Source: Deltaproteobacteria bacterium
GTDB taxonomy: Bacteria > Bdellovibrionota_B > Oligoflexia > Oligoflexales > CAIYRB01
Reading direction: 5' to 3'
DNA length: 64,000 bases
NCBI GenBank assembly: GCA_016874735.1
Contig: VGTI01000019.1
Span: forward strand, 1 to 64,000
The translations under genes and the position numbers were made by a program. The notes under the pieces were generated by a model. It was not told the DNA's origin, made no database searches, and saw only the letters and a program-made list of their open reading frames with translations. This document shows positions 54,320 to 61,485 of the stretch, one piece after another (the first letter of the stretch is position 1; each line of letters starts with the position of its first letter).

Positions 54320-54715
54320 TCTCCTTACCGGAAAGACATAACCCTCAGGCCGGAGATTAAGAAGGGATTCCAGTTTGGTGATGATGCAGCGGAGGGCAAG
54401 GAAAAGGGTGAGTTCAAGAACTACACCTGGTCAAAAATGCTCGCTCAGGTGTTTAAGATTGACGTCACCAAATGCGGCCAATGTGGAGGCGATCTCGTCA
54501 AGGTCTGCGCCATTACCGATCCCATGCAAGCTAGGCGCTACCTAAAACACGTCGGTCTCGACTACGAGCCTCCGCCGAGGGCTCCGCCTAGACACGAGCA
54601 GGGAGAGTTCCACTTTGAGTCTGATGACTGGTCGAGTGAACACCTGAGCTAAGCGAGGCATGTGCTGGATGACGAGGCGGAGTCCAGTTAGCTCATGGGC
54701 TGGGGTGCCCTATTG
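54320..54715 (+). pseudogene. IS91-like transposase, C-terminal fragment (copy A)
   Basis: The visible frame reads TWSKMLAQVFKIDVTKCGQCGGDLV and onward to LDYEPPP, the C-terminal cysteine-pair region typical of IS91/ISCR-like Y2 transposases ('putative transposase', PF04986). It is nearly identical to 58704-59104, and both end at the same point, TGCCCTATTG, which probably marks the element's right end. The catalytic part is missing from this copy. The frame start at 54230 is not a real gene start. Confidence 0.8.
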
Positions 54716-54950
54716 GGAAGTCGGCCAGTACTCCAACCATACCGTAGGACGCTTTAGCGTCTCGGGCTTGGTTGGTGGTGAAGGCCGACACACCGTGAGC
54801 TTCGCAAAGCGAAGTGAGCGGTCCATGATGCTAAACTTATATTTTTTTCTTGATGAGAATGAAGTCGCTCGAAATGTTCCCCAAGTCGTGAGATTATCGC
54901 CTTGTTGAAGCATTTAATTCACCACAGTTGTAGTTTTAGTTGTTGTGGTT

Positions 54951-56231
54951 ATGGAACTGCTCAAGCGCAAGGTTACATACCGCATTTACCCCTCGACCAA
55001 ACAAGCAAATAAAATGGTCGAGATGATGCGTCTCCATCAGCGCCTTTACAACGCGGCACTGGAGCAGCGCATTGATGCTTATCGTCGCTGTGGTAAGAGC
55101 CTCAACTACTACGACCAAGCTAAAGAGCTGACACAGCTAAGGGCTGAATTCCCGCAATATGCCGCCCTTAATGCCCAGTCAGAGCAGGTGACTCTGCGAC
55201 GTCTTGAGAGGGCGTACCAGGCCTTTTTTAGACGCTTGAGAGCGGGAGAGGCTGCTCCTGGATTTCCCAGGTTCAAAGCCTTCGACCGCTTTAAAGGTTG
55301 GGGATATGCGGCGCATGGGGATGGCTGGAAGTTCAAGCCTAATGCGGATTACGTACATGGCACGCTGCACCTCAGTGGCGTAGGTAATTTACAGGCACGT
55401 GGTCGACCGATGTTTATGGATCAGGCTAGGAGCAGCCGCGATCCAGGCCAGCCTAAGACCGTTGAGATCATACGTAAGAGTAGCGGAAAGTGGTTTGCGT
55501 CGATCACCTTTGCGACGCTGCGGCCATATCGAGCAAGTGGCACAGCGGCAGTCGGCATTGATTGGGGTACTGCCACGTTTGTCACCATCGTTGGTGACGA
55601 CAACGCCCAGCGCCTCGTCGCCAATCCGCGTCACTTTAAAAAGTACGATTGCCATTTAAAGAAAGCGCAGCGTCGGTTGTCCCGCAAAAAGAGGGGGTCC
55701 AGGAACAGGGCCAAAGCCAAGCTGAAGGTGGTCTCCTGTCATGAGAGGCTGGCTAATCAGCATGATGATTTTCTCCACCAAACCAGCGCCCGTATTGTAC
55801 GTGAGTCCAGACTAGTGGCTACAGAGGCTCTGAACATCAAGGGCATGACAGCCCACGGTGGTGTTTATAAGAAAGGGATAAATCGCAGTATCCTTGATAC
55901 ATCGCCTGGCAAATTTTTCGCATTGTTGGAGTTCAAAGCGGCAGACGCTGGTATTCCCTACATCGAAATACCAACCAGGAAGGTCAAACCATCGCAAAGC
56001 TGCTCCGGTTGTGGAGCTGTCCAAAAGAAGGCTTTGTCTGAGCGCGCGCACGCATGTGTTTGTGGGCTCACGCTTGATCGGGATGTGAATGCTGCACGTG
56101 TGATTTTGAATTATGCTTTAACAGGCTGTGTCACGGGACGGGAACCGTCCTTAGGTGTGGAGGGTGGGGTTACCCGCCCTTTGAAGCACGAAACTCTGAC
56201 CATACCGGAACGCTCTTGCAAGAGAGCGTGA
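54951..56231 (+). CDS. tnpB: TnpB RNA-guided endonuclease
   Basis: A 426-residue IS605-type TnpB, the compact ancestor-like relative of Cas12. The three RuvC motifs are complete: GIDWGTATF (Asp about 204), VATEALNIKG (Glu about 292) and LDRDVNAA (Asp about 376-378). A zinc finger of the type CSGCG...CVCG lies between the last two. The N-terminal domain is the usual helical/WED-like part (YRIYPSTKQANKM). With its omega-RNA it would cut DNA beside a short TAM and favour retention of the element. The start at 54951 follows the left-end hairpin directly; no ribosome site is evident. All key residues are present, so activity is plausible. Confidence 0.92.
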   Translation: MELLKRKVTYRIYPSTKQANKMVEMMRLHQRLYNAALEQRIDAYRRCGKSLNYYDQAKELTQLRAEFPQYAALNAQSEQVTLRRLERAYQAFFRRLRAGEAAPGFPRFKAFDRFKGWGYAAHGDGWKFKPNADYVHGTLHLSGVGNLQARGRPMFMDQARSSRDPGQPKTVEIIRKSSGKWFASITFATLRPYRASGTAAVGIDWGTATFVTIVGDDNAQRLVANPRHFKKYDCHLKKAQRRLSRKKRGSRNRAKAKLKVVSCHERLANQHDDFLHQTSARIVRESRLVATEALNIKGMTAHGGVYKKGINRSILDTSPGKFFALLEFKAADAGIPYIEIPTRKVKPSQSCSGCGAVQKKALSERAHACVCGLTLDRDVNAARVILNYALTGCVTGREPSLGVEGGVTRPLKHETLTIPERSCKRA

Positions 56232-56251
56232 GGATTGGTCGGGGTAGTTCA
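56100..56251 (+). ncRNA. Predicted omega-RNA (reRNA) of the TnpB element
   Basis: By known arrangement, the guide RNA overlaps the 3' end of tnpB and runs to the right end. This stretch carries a small hairpin (CGCTCT/AGAGCG about 56210-56228) and ends in GGGTAGTTCA at 56251. The guide would be the flanking bases after 56251 (TATTTTTGTCGCC...). The 5' boundary is a guess. Confidence 0.5.
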
Positions 56252-56809
56252 TATTTTTGTCGCCCTCATATCAGTTGGTTCGCCCTCGCCCAGAAACTTT
56301 TCGCACATCAATTTTAGACCCATGCGCACTGCGTCCGATTCACTGTAGCCTAACTCACTAAGGTCACGAAGACAGCCGAGGTCCGCCTGACTGAATCTAA
56401 ATGATTTTAAAAGTGTAGGTTCTTTTCCCTTGTGTCCGACTCTCGCCACCCATTGGCGGTAGGAAGCTGCGGGTACAGATCGAAAATCTTCCGTGGCTTC
56501 CCCTCTACGTAAGGCTTTTATGACTCCTAGCAAATCCGCCGGTAGATGCTCTAAGTCCGAAAAAATACCAGGGCGCTTCAGAACTAAAGCTGGCAGTAAT
56601 TCTAGGATTCGCTGTTCAAACTCACCCGCCCAAAGACAATCTTTAATTGAGATTTTGCCGCGACTTGGCGCGTACACTTGGTTTGTCTGTATCAGTCCAT
56701 CCGCGACTAATTTACCAAGAACTTTCTTAAATCTGCTGCTTTGTCGCGCTGACTTAGCTTTGTCAGCTGATGCCTGAAGGCGCTTTTTTAAGCTGGGTGA
56801 GATACTCAC
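56249..56809 (-). CDS. Hypothetical protein paired with a nucleotidyltransferase-like gene
   Basis: A 186-residue, basic, helical protein. It begins with a charged helix (SLKKRLQASADKAKSARQSSRFKKVL) and a winged-helix-like region (KLVADGLIQTNQVYAPSRGKISI). The start codon is GTG and overlaps the previous stop (GTGA), so the pair is coupled. The stop codon TGA at 56249-56251 is made by the terminal TTCA of the TnpB element, so the native C-terminus may have been cut off by the insertion. I cannot name the family; an antitoxin-type or DNA-binding role for the partner gene is inference. Confidence 0.7.
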   Translation of the reverse strand: MSISPSLKKRLQASADKAKSARQSSRFKKVLGKLVADGLIQTNQVYAPSRGKISIKDCLWAGEFEQRILELLPALVLKRPGIFSDLEHLPADLLGVIKALRRGEATEDFRSVPAASYRQWVARVGHKGKEPTLLKSFRFSQADLGCLRDLSELGYSESDAVRMGLKLMCEKFLGEGEPTDMRATKI

Positions 56810-57282
56810 ACAAATTCCTCCAAATCTATGCCGTATATCTTACATAGATTTAAAAATAGAGGACTGGCCCCGGCCACTAGATAGTCCCTTATGAGAACGC
56901 GATTCTTCGCTTTAGCCTTCAAAGCCTTTGATATTAAGACGTACTCCAAATCAGCTCGGTATCCATCAAAGGTCAACCCACTATAGATTGAGCTATAAGT
57001 GGTTTCCCGCGGCATCCAAATCTCATTTGAAAGCTCATCGTAATGCAGTCCTTCCTCGGCTAAAATCGCACAGAATCGCTCCTTTGCTAACCAAGTGAAA
57101 TTGGCATAAGCGTCGACATCCGCGGTAGCAAATACAGGGATATCAAGCTTGGCTGCGATAACGGCAGTCTGACCCAGCAGTTTAATGAAAAATCTTGGAA
57201 TCTCAGCCACGCCATCTTTTCTAAGTGTCTGATTCAGTCGCGCAATATCTCGATCCAAGGACTGGAAAACTTTATCAATCAT
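56806..57282 (-). CDS. Nucleotidyltransferase-like protein (DUF6036-type), possible toxin/defence module
   Basis: A 158-residue protein. PVFATADVDAYANF has the Asp-x-Asp arrangement of nucleotidyltransferases, and the later part (YRADLEYVLISKALKAKAKNRVLIRDYL) matches the DUF6036/AbiEii-like pattern. Start 57282 has GGAGG 5 bases upstream; the longer frame to 57375 includes the operator repeats and is rejected. It overlaps the next gene by 4 bases. Two-gene units with a small nucleotidyltransferase are known from toxin-antitoxin and phage-defence systems; activity is not shown here. Confidence 0.7.
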   Translation of the reverse strand: MIDKVFQSLDRDIARLNQTLRKDGVAEIPRFFIKLLGQTAVIAAKLDIPVFATADVDAYANFTWLAKERFCAILAEEGLHYDELSNEIWMPRETTYSSIYSGLTFDGYRADLEYVLISKALKAKAKNRVLIRDYLVAGASPLFLNLCKIYGIDLEEFV

Positions 57283-57300
57283 TTGTCCTCCGCAAAAGTC

Positions 57301-57335
57301 TGTACATACATAGTATCGGAATTTGTACATACATA
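57301..57335. promoter_or_regulatory. Direct repeats upstream of the nucleotidyltransferase pair
   Basis: TGTACATACATA occurs perfectly at 57301-57312 and again at 57324-57335, a 23-base period. They lie 19-53 bases upstream of the start at 57282, at the place of a promoter/operator, as expected for a self-regulated toxin-antitoxin-type unit. Confidence 0.65.
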
Positions 57336-57514
57336 CTTTAAGTGATTTGTATCCACGTCTGCGGGGCGCAAACAAAGACTAATAATTACATTGCGTTAAA
57401 TCACCTCGGGATTGCTGTTTTAATAATAATAGTCCAGGGCCACAACGGCTCCCGAACAGAATGGACGCCTAGTTCGACTGTCGCCTTGGGGAGGCAGGTA
57501 TGCTCAGATATTGA

Positions 57515-57766
57515 GCACGACCGAAGGCAGCTCACGATCGGGTCAAGGCCCGCGCTGACCAGGCTTGCTGCCATCTAACGGTCGAAACTGTCCGGGCTTT
57601 CTACTCGGACGCTAACTGTACCCGAGTCACTACTGACGCAATGGTACGTGACGCTAGCGTGGTAGACCCACCATCCATAGTTTTCTACCGCGACAGCAAA
57701 GAAGGCGCACCCACTCTCACTGCCACCGATGGCCTCGGTGGCACTGTAGGTAGTTCGAACAAATGA
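57515..57766 (+). pseudogene. Decayed C-terminal fragment of a bacterial Ig-like-repeat protein
   Basis: The plus-strand frame ending at TGA 57764-57766 reads LTVETVRAFYSDANCTRVTT...SIVFYRDSKEGAPTLTATDG, which follows the pattern of Ig-like repeats in secreted deltaproteobacterial proteins (FYSDxxC...FYxxDxxxGxxTLTA). It has no start codon or ribosome site, and upstream it is stopped at 57512. It looks like the tail of a large surface protein removed by rearrangement. Confidence 0.5.
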
Positions 57767-58029
57767 TCGCCGCAATCCGCCTTATTTATGGGGCGGTCAA
57801 GGCGATCCACTAAGGTTTCGCGTTAGCGAATACCGCCGCTAAATCCGTTTGTATAAGTAAATTGCATCGAATATTATCCCTCCGCTCTTTGACAAGTAAG
57901 GTACGGGTTCGATGCCCAAAACATGGCATCGGTAAAAACCTTAGTGTTGTGTCGAGTGTACTTGTGCGTGGCTACACTCACCCCGCTAGCGCGGATTAAA
58001 ACTGACATAACTTTCTAGCGTACAAATCA
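57767..58029. other. Non-coding DNA inside the mobile island
   Basis: About 260 bases with no convincing frame. A short hairpin (CGATGCC/GGCATCG, about 57911-57932) is the only structure noted. The bases around 57283-57514 to the left are likewise without a gene apart from the operator-like repeats. Confidence 0.4.
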
Positions 58030-58213
58030 TTTTAGACCCTGGAACGGGGTTGCTCGCTGCAAGGCGGGTATCGGACGTGGAGTCCACATAAGACCAGCTT
58101 AGCGAAGCGAATCTGGCAAGGACGGCGAAGCGTTAAAAAAGATGAGAAAGCGAGAAGCTTCGGCTTCAAGCAAGTATCGGAAGCCTTACCCCTTTAGGGG
58201 GAGCGGTAGTTCA
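58030..58213 (+). mobile_element. Orphan IS605/TnpB-type right end with omega-RNA-like sequence
   Basis: The sequence ends GGGGGAGCGGTAGTTCAC, the same type of ending as the TnpB element at 56251, preceded by a CCCC-TTTA-GGGG hairpin (58189-58200) and a GAAGC-TTC-GGCTTC hairpin (about 58154-58167). The plus-strand frame reads KKDEKARSFGFKQVSEALPL and stop, which resembles the C-terminal tail of TnpB proteins that overlaps the guide RNA. No tnpB body is present, so this is probably the right end of a second, deleted element. Confidence 0.6.
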
Positions 58214-58282
58214 CGCTTTATCTGGTTCCCAATGCTCTGTCTCTAACGTCCCCGGATCTTGGAATAGGAGCAACACTCTACT

Positions 58283-59060
58283 ACCGCCGCATTAGCAGCA
58301 TCGATAAGCGGCAAAATCGCCTTTGGCCCTAATGCCGGCAATTACGTCCGAAAGATCGGCGGTGGCTTCGGCTATGAGGGCGAAGTGCCGCTGGCTAAAG
58401 GCAAGCGCTGCTACTCAGTTAACGGCTTCTCACTCCACGCCAACAAATCCATTAATACACACGCTCGTGACCGACTTTACAAACTGATCGAATACATAGC
58501 CAGGAGCCCACTATCCAACGACCATCTTGAGATACTAGCAAACGGCGACGTCAAGCTTGCACTCAAAACGCCGTGGTCTAATGGCACTACGCATCTTGTG
58601 TTCACGCCGACCGAGTTCACCCGGAAGTTGGTGGCACTCATTCCCCCACCGCGCAGCCATCTCGTACGGTGAGCCCCCTTTCTCCAGTTTATTTGCACCG
58701 AAATCTCCTTACCGGAAAGACATAACCCTCAGGTCGGAGCTTAAGAAGGGATTCCAGTTTGGTGATGATGCAGCGGAGGGCAAGAAAAAGAGTGAGTTCA
58801 AGAACTACACCTGGTCAAAAATGCTCGCCCAGGTGCTTAAGATTGACGTCACCAAATGCGGCCAATGTGGAGGCGATCTCGTCAAGGTCTGCGCCGTCAC
58901 CGACCTTATGCAAGCGAGACGCTATCTAAAACACCTTGGCCTAGACTACGAGCCTCCGCCCAGGGCGCCGCCGCGCTGCGAGCAGGGGGAGTTCCACTGT
59001 GAGTCTGATAACCTTCCTCAGTGTAGTGGACACCGAGTTAAGCGAGGCATGTGCTGGATG
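58283..59060 (+). pseudogene. IS91-like transposase, frameshifted and 5'-truncated (copy B)
   Basis: From 58283 the frame reads a continuous piece of an IS91/ISCR-like Y2 transposase: ISGKIAFGPNAG, CYSVNGFSLHANKSI, then PWSNGTTHLVFTPTEF, KLVALIPPPRSHLVR and a stop at 58673. In the next frame the family sequence continues (FAPKSPYRKDITL, then TWSKMLAQVLKIDVTKCGQCGGDL to about 59040), so a frameshift near 58670 breaks the gene. Family members continue HLVRYHG at this point. The N-terminal zinc-binding and first catalytic region are missing. The right end is shared with copy A at 59104. Confidence 0.85.
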
Positions 59061-59104
59061 ACGAGGCGGAGTCCAGTTAGCTCATGGGCTGGGGTGCCCT
59101 ATTG
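58704..59104 (+). repeat. Repeat shared with 54320-54715
   Basis: About 400 bases nearly identical in the two places, from TCTCCTTACCGGAAAG to TGCCCTATTG, with scattered substitutions and a small insertion. It covers the transposase C-terminus and the likely element right end. Being direct repeats about 4.4 kb apart, they could recombine and delete the TnpB/nucleotidyltransferase segment between them. Confidence 0.92.
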
Positions 59105-59116
59105 CCTCGATAGCTG

Positions 59117-59269
59117 ATGCTAAAGGACATCGCGGAGAATGCTCGTAGTCACGGTGGCCACAATGGCGCCTGGTACGGAGAAATCCTGCCATTTAGGCAG
59201 ACAGTGGGTTGCGGAGGTGGGAAGGTTGGCCCAGGAAGCAAGCCCGGGTGCTGGGGCAATGGGGGTTGA
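59117..59269 (+). CDS. Possible 50-residue Gly/Cys-rich peptide or gene remnant
   Basis: The frame starts at ATG 59117, 13 bases after the IS91-like end, and stops at TGA 59267-59269, immediately next to the ATG of the following gene (TGAATG). The peptide has SHGGHNGAWYGEIL in the middle and a Gly-rich tail with two cysteines (TVGCGGG, KPGCWGNGG). No ribosome site is seen before the ATG, so it may be the 3' remnant of a gene cut by the transposon rather than a real small protein. Coupling to the next gene is suggested only by the touching codons. Confidence 0.35.
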   Translation: MLKDIAENARSHGGHNGAWYGEILPFRQTVGCGGGKVGPGSKPGCWGNGG

Positions 59270-60043
59270 ATGTCCTACCAACGTTACATCGTGTTAAATG
59301 TATCTAGCACATTCGCGCCTGAGGTTATGGAACACTTTAATATCGCACCGAACGTCATACCCCGCTTTGCAGATTCCCCCTCTAACTTCTTCAAAGCCTG
59401 CGGAGACCGATTTGTCAGCGGTGTTCGCAAAGCTGCTGGTGTGATCCCGGTCATGCGTTGCGAAACTGCATCAGCGACGGAGAAATTGGCCCTGGAATCT
59501 AAAATAAAAGCTGAGGGCGGATTTAAGGCACTAACTGCTAGCGCCGAGATACAAACACTATTGGATAACGTTAGGGTTAAATCAACAGACGGCTGTCACA
59601 TAGAGGTAGACTCATACGGTGGAGTTGGGAATTACGATTTCAAAGATAAAGCCACACTCGTAGAGAGTGCCGTCAACTACGTAACCAAGAGCACCCAAGC
59701 TACGGCAACTCCCGTTGAATTCGAAACGATGCCCTACACCGCTATAATTGATGCCGATTTCCACGCGAAAGTACTGTCAAAAATCGACCTCGAGCTTGTA
59801 GAACAACGCAAGTACTCATCCTACAAACAAAAATTTATTACCGACACGTTAACGGGTGTGTCACTAGCAAGCTCAGTACCAGACCCTCAAAAAACTCTTT
59901 TCAACCATGCTAGTGCCGTGATAAAGGCCGCGCGCGAAGACCTGAAAAGATGCTTTTCGCACATCTACGACCCCCAGGCATGTCGTGAGAGGGGTTTTCC
60001 AAAGTTACCGGATCGGGTCGTCTTAACACCCATGAATAACTAA
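59270..60043 (+). CDS. Hypothetical protein, probable C-terminal part of a larger secreted protein
   Basis: A 257-residue protein with no signal peptide. The segment FFKACGDRFVSGVRKAAGVIPVMR resembles the conserved block in MACPF-like and related secreted proteins in which 'CGD-x-(Y/F)-V' is followed by a regulatory beta hairpin, then an acidic helix (TEKLALESKIKAEGG). The usual N-terminal part and export signal are missing, and the transposon end lies only 165 bases upstream, so this may be a 5'-truncated gene. A GGGGG run precedes the ATG. The similarity is weak, and I do not claim pore formation. Confidence 0.5.
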   Translation: MSYQRYIVLNVSSTFAPEVMEHFNIAPNVIPRFADSPSNFFKACGDRFVSGVRKAAGVIPVMRCETASATEKLALESKIKAEGGFKALTASAEIQTLLDNVRVKSTDGCHIEVDSYGGVGNYDFKDKATLVESAVNYVTKSTQATATPVEFETMPYTAIIDADFHAKVLSKIDLELVEQRKYSSYKQKFITDTLTGVSLASSVPDPQKTLFNHASAVIKAAREDLKRCFSHIYDPQACRERGFPKLPDRVVLTPMNN

Positions 60044-60071
60044 ACAAATCAAAACTATAGGGGATTTTAAG

Positions 60072-60512
60072 ATGCAAGAGAAATACACTAAAATTCAGAA
60101 ATTACAACGTTTAATGGGCCTCCTAACCATCGCTTCGCTGCTGTCATGCGGACCAATCGAGCAACTAAGCCGTGGCGTGAAAAAGGACACGGACGGCAGT
60201 GCCGAAAACACTCCTTCAGCGACTCCTGGCGCCGCCCCGAAAGACGAACTTTCAGTAAAAAAAGAAGCGATTCGCAAATCTGCAGCCGAAGCCACTACGG
60301 CCTCCCAGGCACAAGCGGCAGCTATCTCTTGCTCTGAGCAGCAGGAGCGCTTTGCAAGTTACGCCGAAGGTAGTCGCGCCTCCGCCAATATGACCTTTAG
60401 CAAGTGCCTAGATGAGGCCAAAGATGCCGCAGCAAGCGACGGCTGCTTAGCCTCGCTGCAGACTGGCCTCGACACCCAGCTAGTTCTGGCTAGAAAAATC
60501 TTCGGCTGCTGA
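60072..60512 (+). CDS. Small lipoprotein
   Basis: A 146-residue lipoprotein: leader ending SLLSCGP, then a Ser/Pro/Ala-rich linker and a helical C-terminal part with four cysteines (AISCSEQQ, FSKCLDEA, DGCLAS and KIFGC). GGGGA lies 7 bases before the ATG, and it begins 28 bases after the preceding gene on the same strand. No family recognised. Confidence 0.75.
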   Translation: MQEKYTKIQKLQRLMGLLTIASLLSCGPIEQLSRGVKKDTDGSAENTPSATPGAAPKDELSVKKEAIRKSAAEATTASQAQAAAISCSEQQERFASYAEGSRASANMTFSKCLDEAKDAAASDGCLASLQTGLDTQLVLARKIFGC

Positions 60513-60555
60513 CAAACGCGATCAAGTTTGTTGGGCTACCCCATGCAATGACACC

Positions 60556-60592
60556 TAGTGCATCGATGGCTGGTGCTGTGGACAATTGCGGA
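60556..60592. repeat. Short repeat shared with 50509-50545
   Basis: CATCGATGRCTGGTGCTGYGGACAATTGCGGARGGT (with R/Y positions) occurs here and at about 50509-50545. It lies outside the coding part of the duplicated fusion gene and shows that the duplication once reached beyond the gene. Confidence 0.7.
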
Positions 60593-60706
60593 GGGTGCTC
60601 TACTGGTGGCGATGGGAGCATGAGTGACGTCACGACCGAAGATTTTGATTGTTTTCTTGTCGTTAGTCACGTCAAGTCCATACGCAATAGTATTAGATCC
60701 TAGTCA

Positions 60707-61414
60707 TCACCAGCACTCATTAGATGGAAGCACCTCTAAGTGATCCGGTAGTGGCTCATATTCGCAACTATTCGCTTTTCTCTGGTAAGAATACCACCTA
60801 CCCTTGCGCCCTTGAGGGACGCCCACAACCAATGCTCCGGAAATGACAACTGGCGCGCCGAGCCACACACACACTGGAGCCTTGGCAATCGCCGGACAAA
60901 CAATTTTGCCATCTTGCGGCACGATGACTAGTCCACCGGTTGCGTCATCCACTTTTGTCATAGCAATCTGCGCGGTAGCAAGTTTACCTGCCTCGACAGT
61001 GGCGCGCCCTTGGCCAGTGGAGTAGACGCTTGCGGTAGCGCTTTTCTTGTATGTTACAGTGATCAAGTAATCTCCTACCTCGAGATCTTTTATCTGGATC
61101 GGCTGGCCATCGAGCGTAAATAAATAAGTCACGGGTAGTATATATTTTTTATTTATCTCGAATGACATCGTGACCCGTGACAGGCTGATTTCCACCTCAT
61201 CCACATCTGAGGGAAGATCCGGAGGCGTTGCCAAGGATAAGCTGGAATTAGTCGATTTATCAGTTTGGGTTTTTTTTGATTCTTGATCACTTGTCGCTGC
61301 CGTTAATTTTTTTTCCTTCGTCAGATTTTGTGATCCACAGCCCACAAACGTTACCGCTAGAGACATGGTGATACTAGTTGCAATAAGAATCCTATTTACT
61401 TTTTTATTCTGCAT
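60707..61414 (-). CDS. Lipoprotein with Ig-like domain
   Basis: A 235-residue lipoprotein with lipobox VTFVGCGS, a Ser/Thr/Lys-rich linker and a beta-rich domain (VDEVEISLSRVTMSF, then a TYKKSAT...TVEAGKLATAQIAM region typical of an Ig-like/carboxypeptidase-regulatory-like fold). The C-terminus has four cysteines. AGGAG lies 8 bases before the ATG. It sits where the otherwise duplicated sequence is interrupted, so it was gained in this copy or lost from the copy at 50.5 kb. Confidence 0.72.
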   Translation of the reverse strand: MQNKKVNRILIATSITMSLAVTFVGCGSQNLTKEKKLTAATSDQESKKTQTDKSTNSSLSLATPPDLPSDVDEVEISLSRVTMSFEINKKYILPVTYLFTLDGQPIQIKDLEVGDYLITVTYKKSATASVYSTGQGRATVEAGKLATAQIAMTKVDDATGGLVIVPQDGKIVCPAIAKAPVCVWLGAPVVISGALVVGVPQGRKGRWYSYQRKANSCEYEPLPDHLEVLPSNECW

Positions 61415-61485
61415 GATCGATGCTCCTCTATTAAATTTGATATTTGGTGTTACCTCTTAAATGATCTTTAAATTTCTGGACTTAA

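Larger units (their letters stand above)
54905..56251 (+). mobile_element. IS200/IS605-type element carrying TnpB only
   Basis: The element contains an intact tnpB but no Y1 transposase (tnpA). A left-end hairpin, ACCACA at 54921-54926 and TGTGGT at 54944-54949, precedes the gene. The right end is at about 56251, ending GGGTAGTTCA, the usual RE type. The left boundary is approximate. Without tnpA it depends on another element to move. Confidence 0.7.

Noticed and set aside
57575-57775. 66-codon minus-strand frame in the mobile island.
   Set aside because: The opposite strand reads better as an Ig-like fragment, and this frame has no ribosome site or recognisable motif.
57905-57935. GGGTTCGATGCCC looked like the T-arm of a tRNA.
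   Set aside because: The neighbouring bases do not form an acceptor stem, D-arm or anticodon arm, and the stem pairs only three bases.
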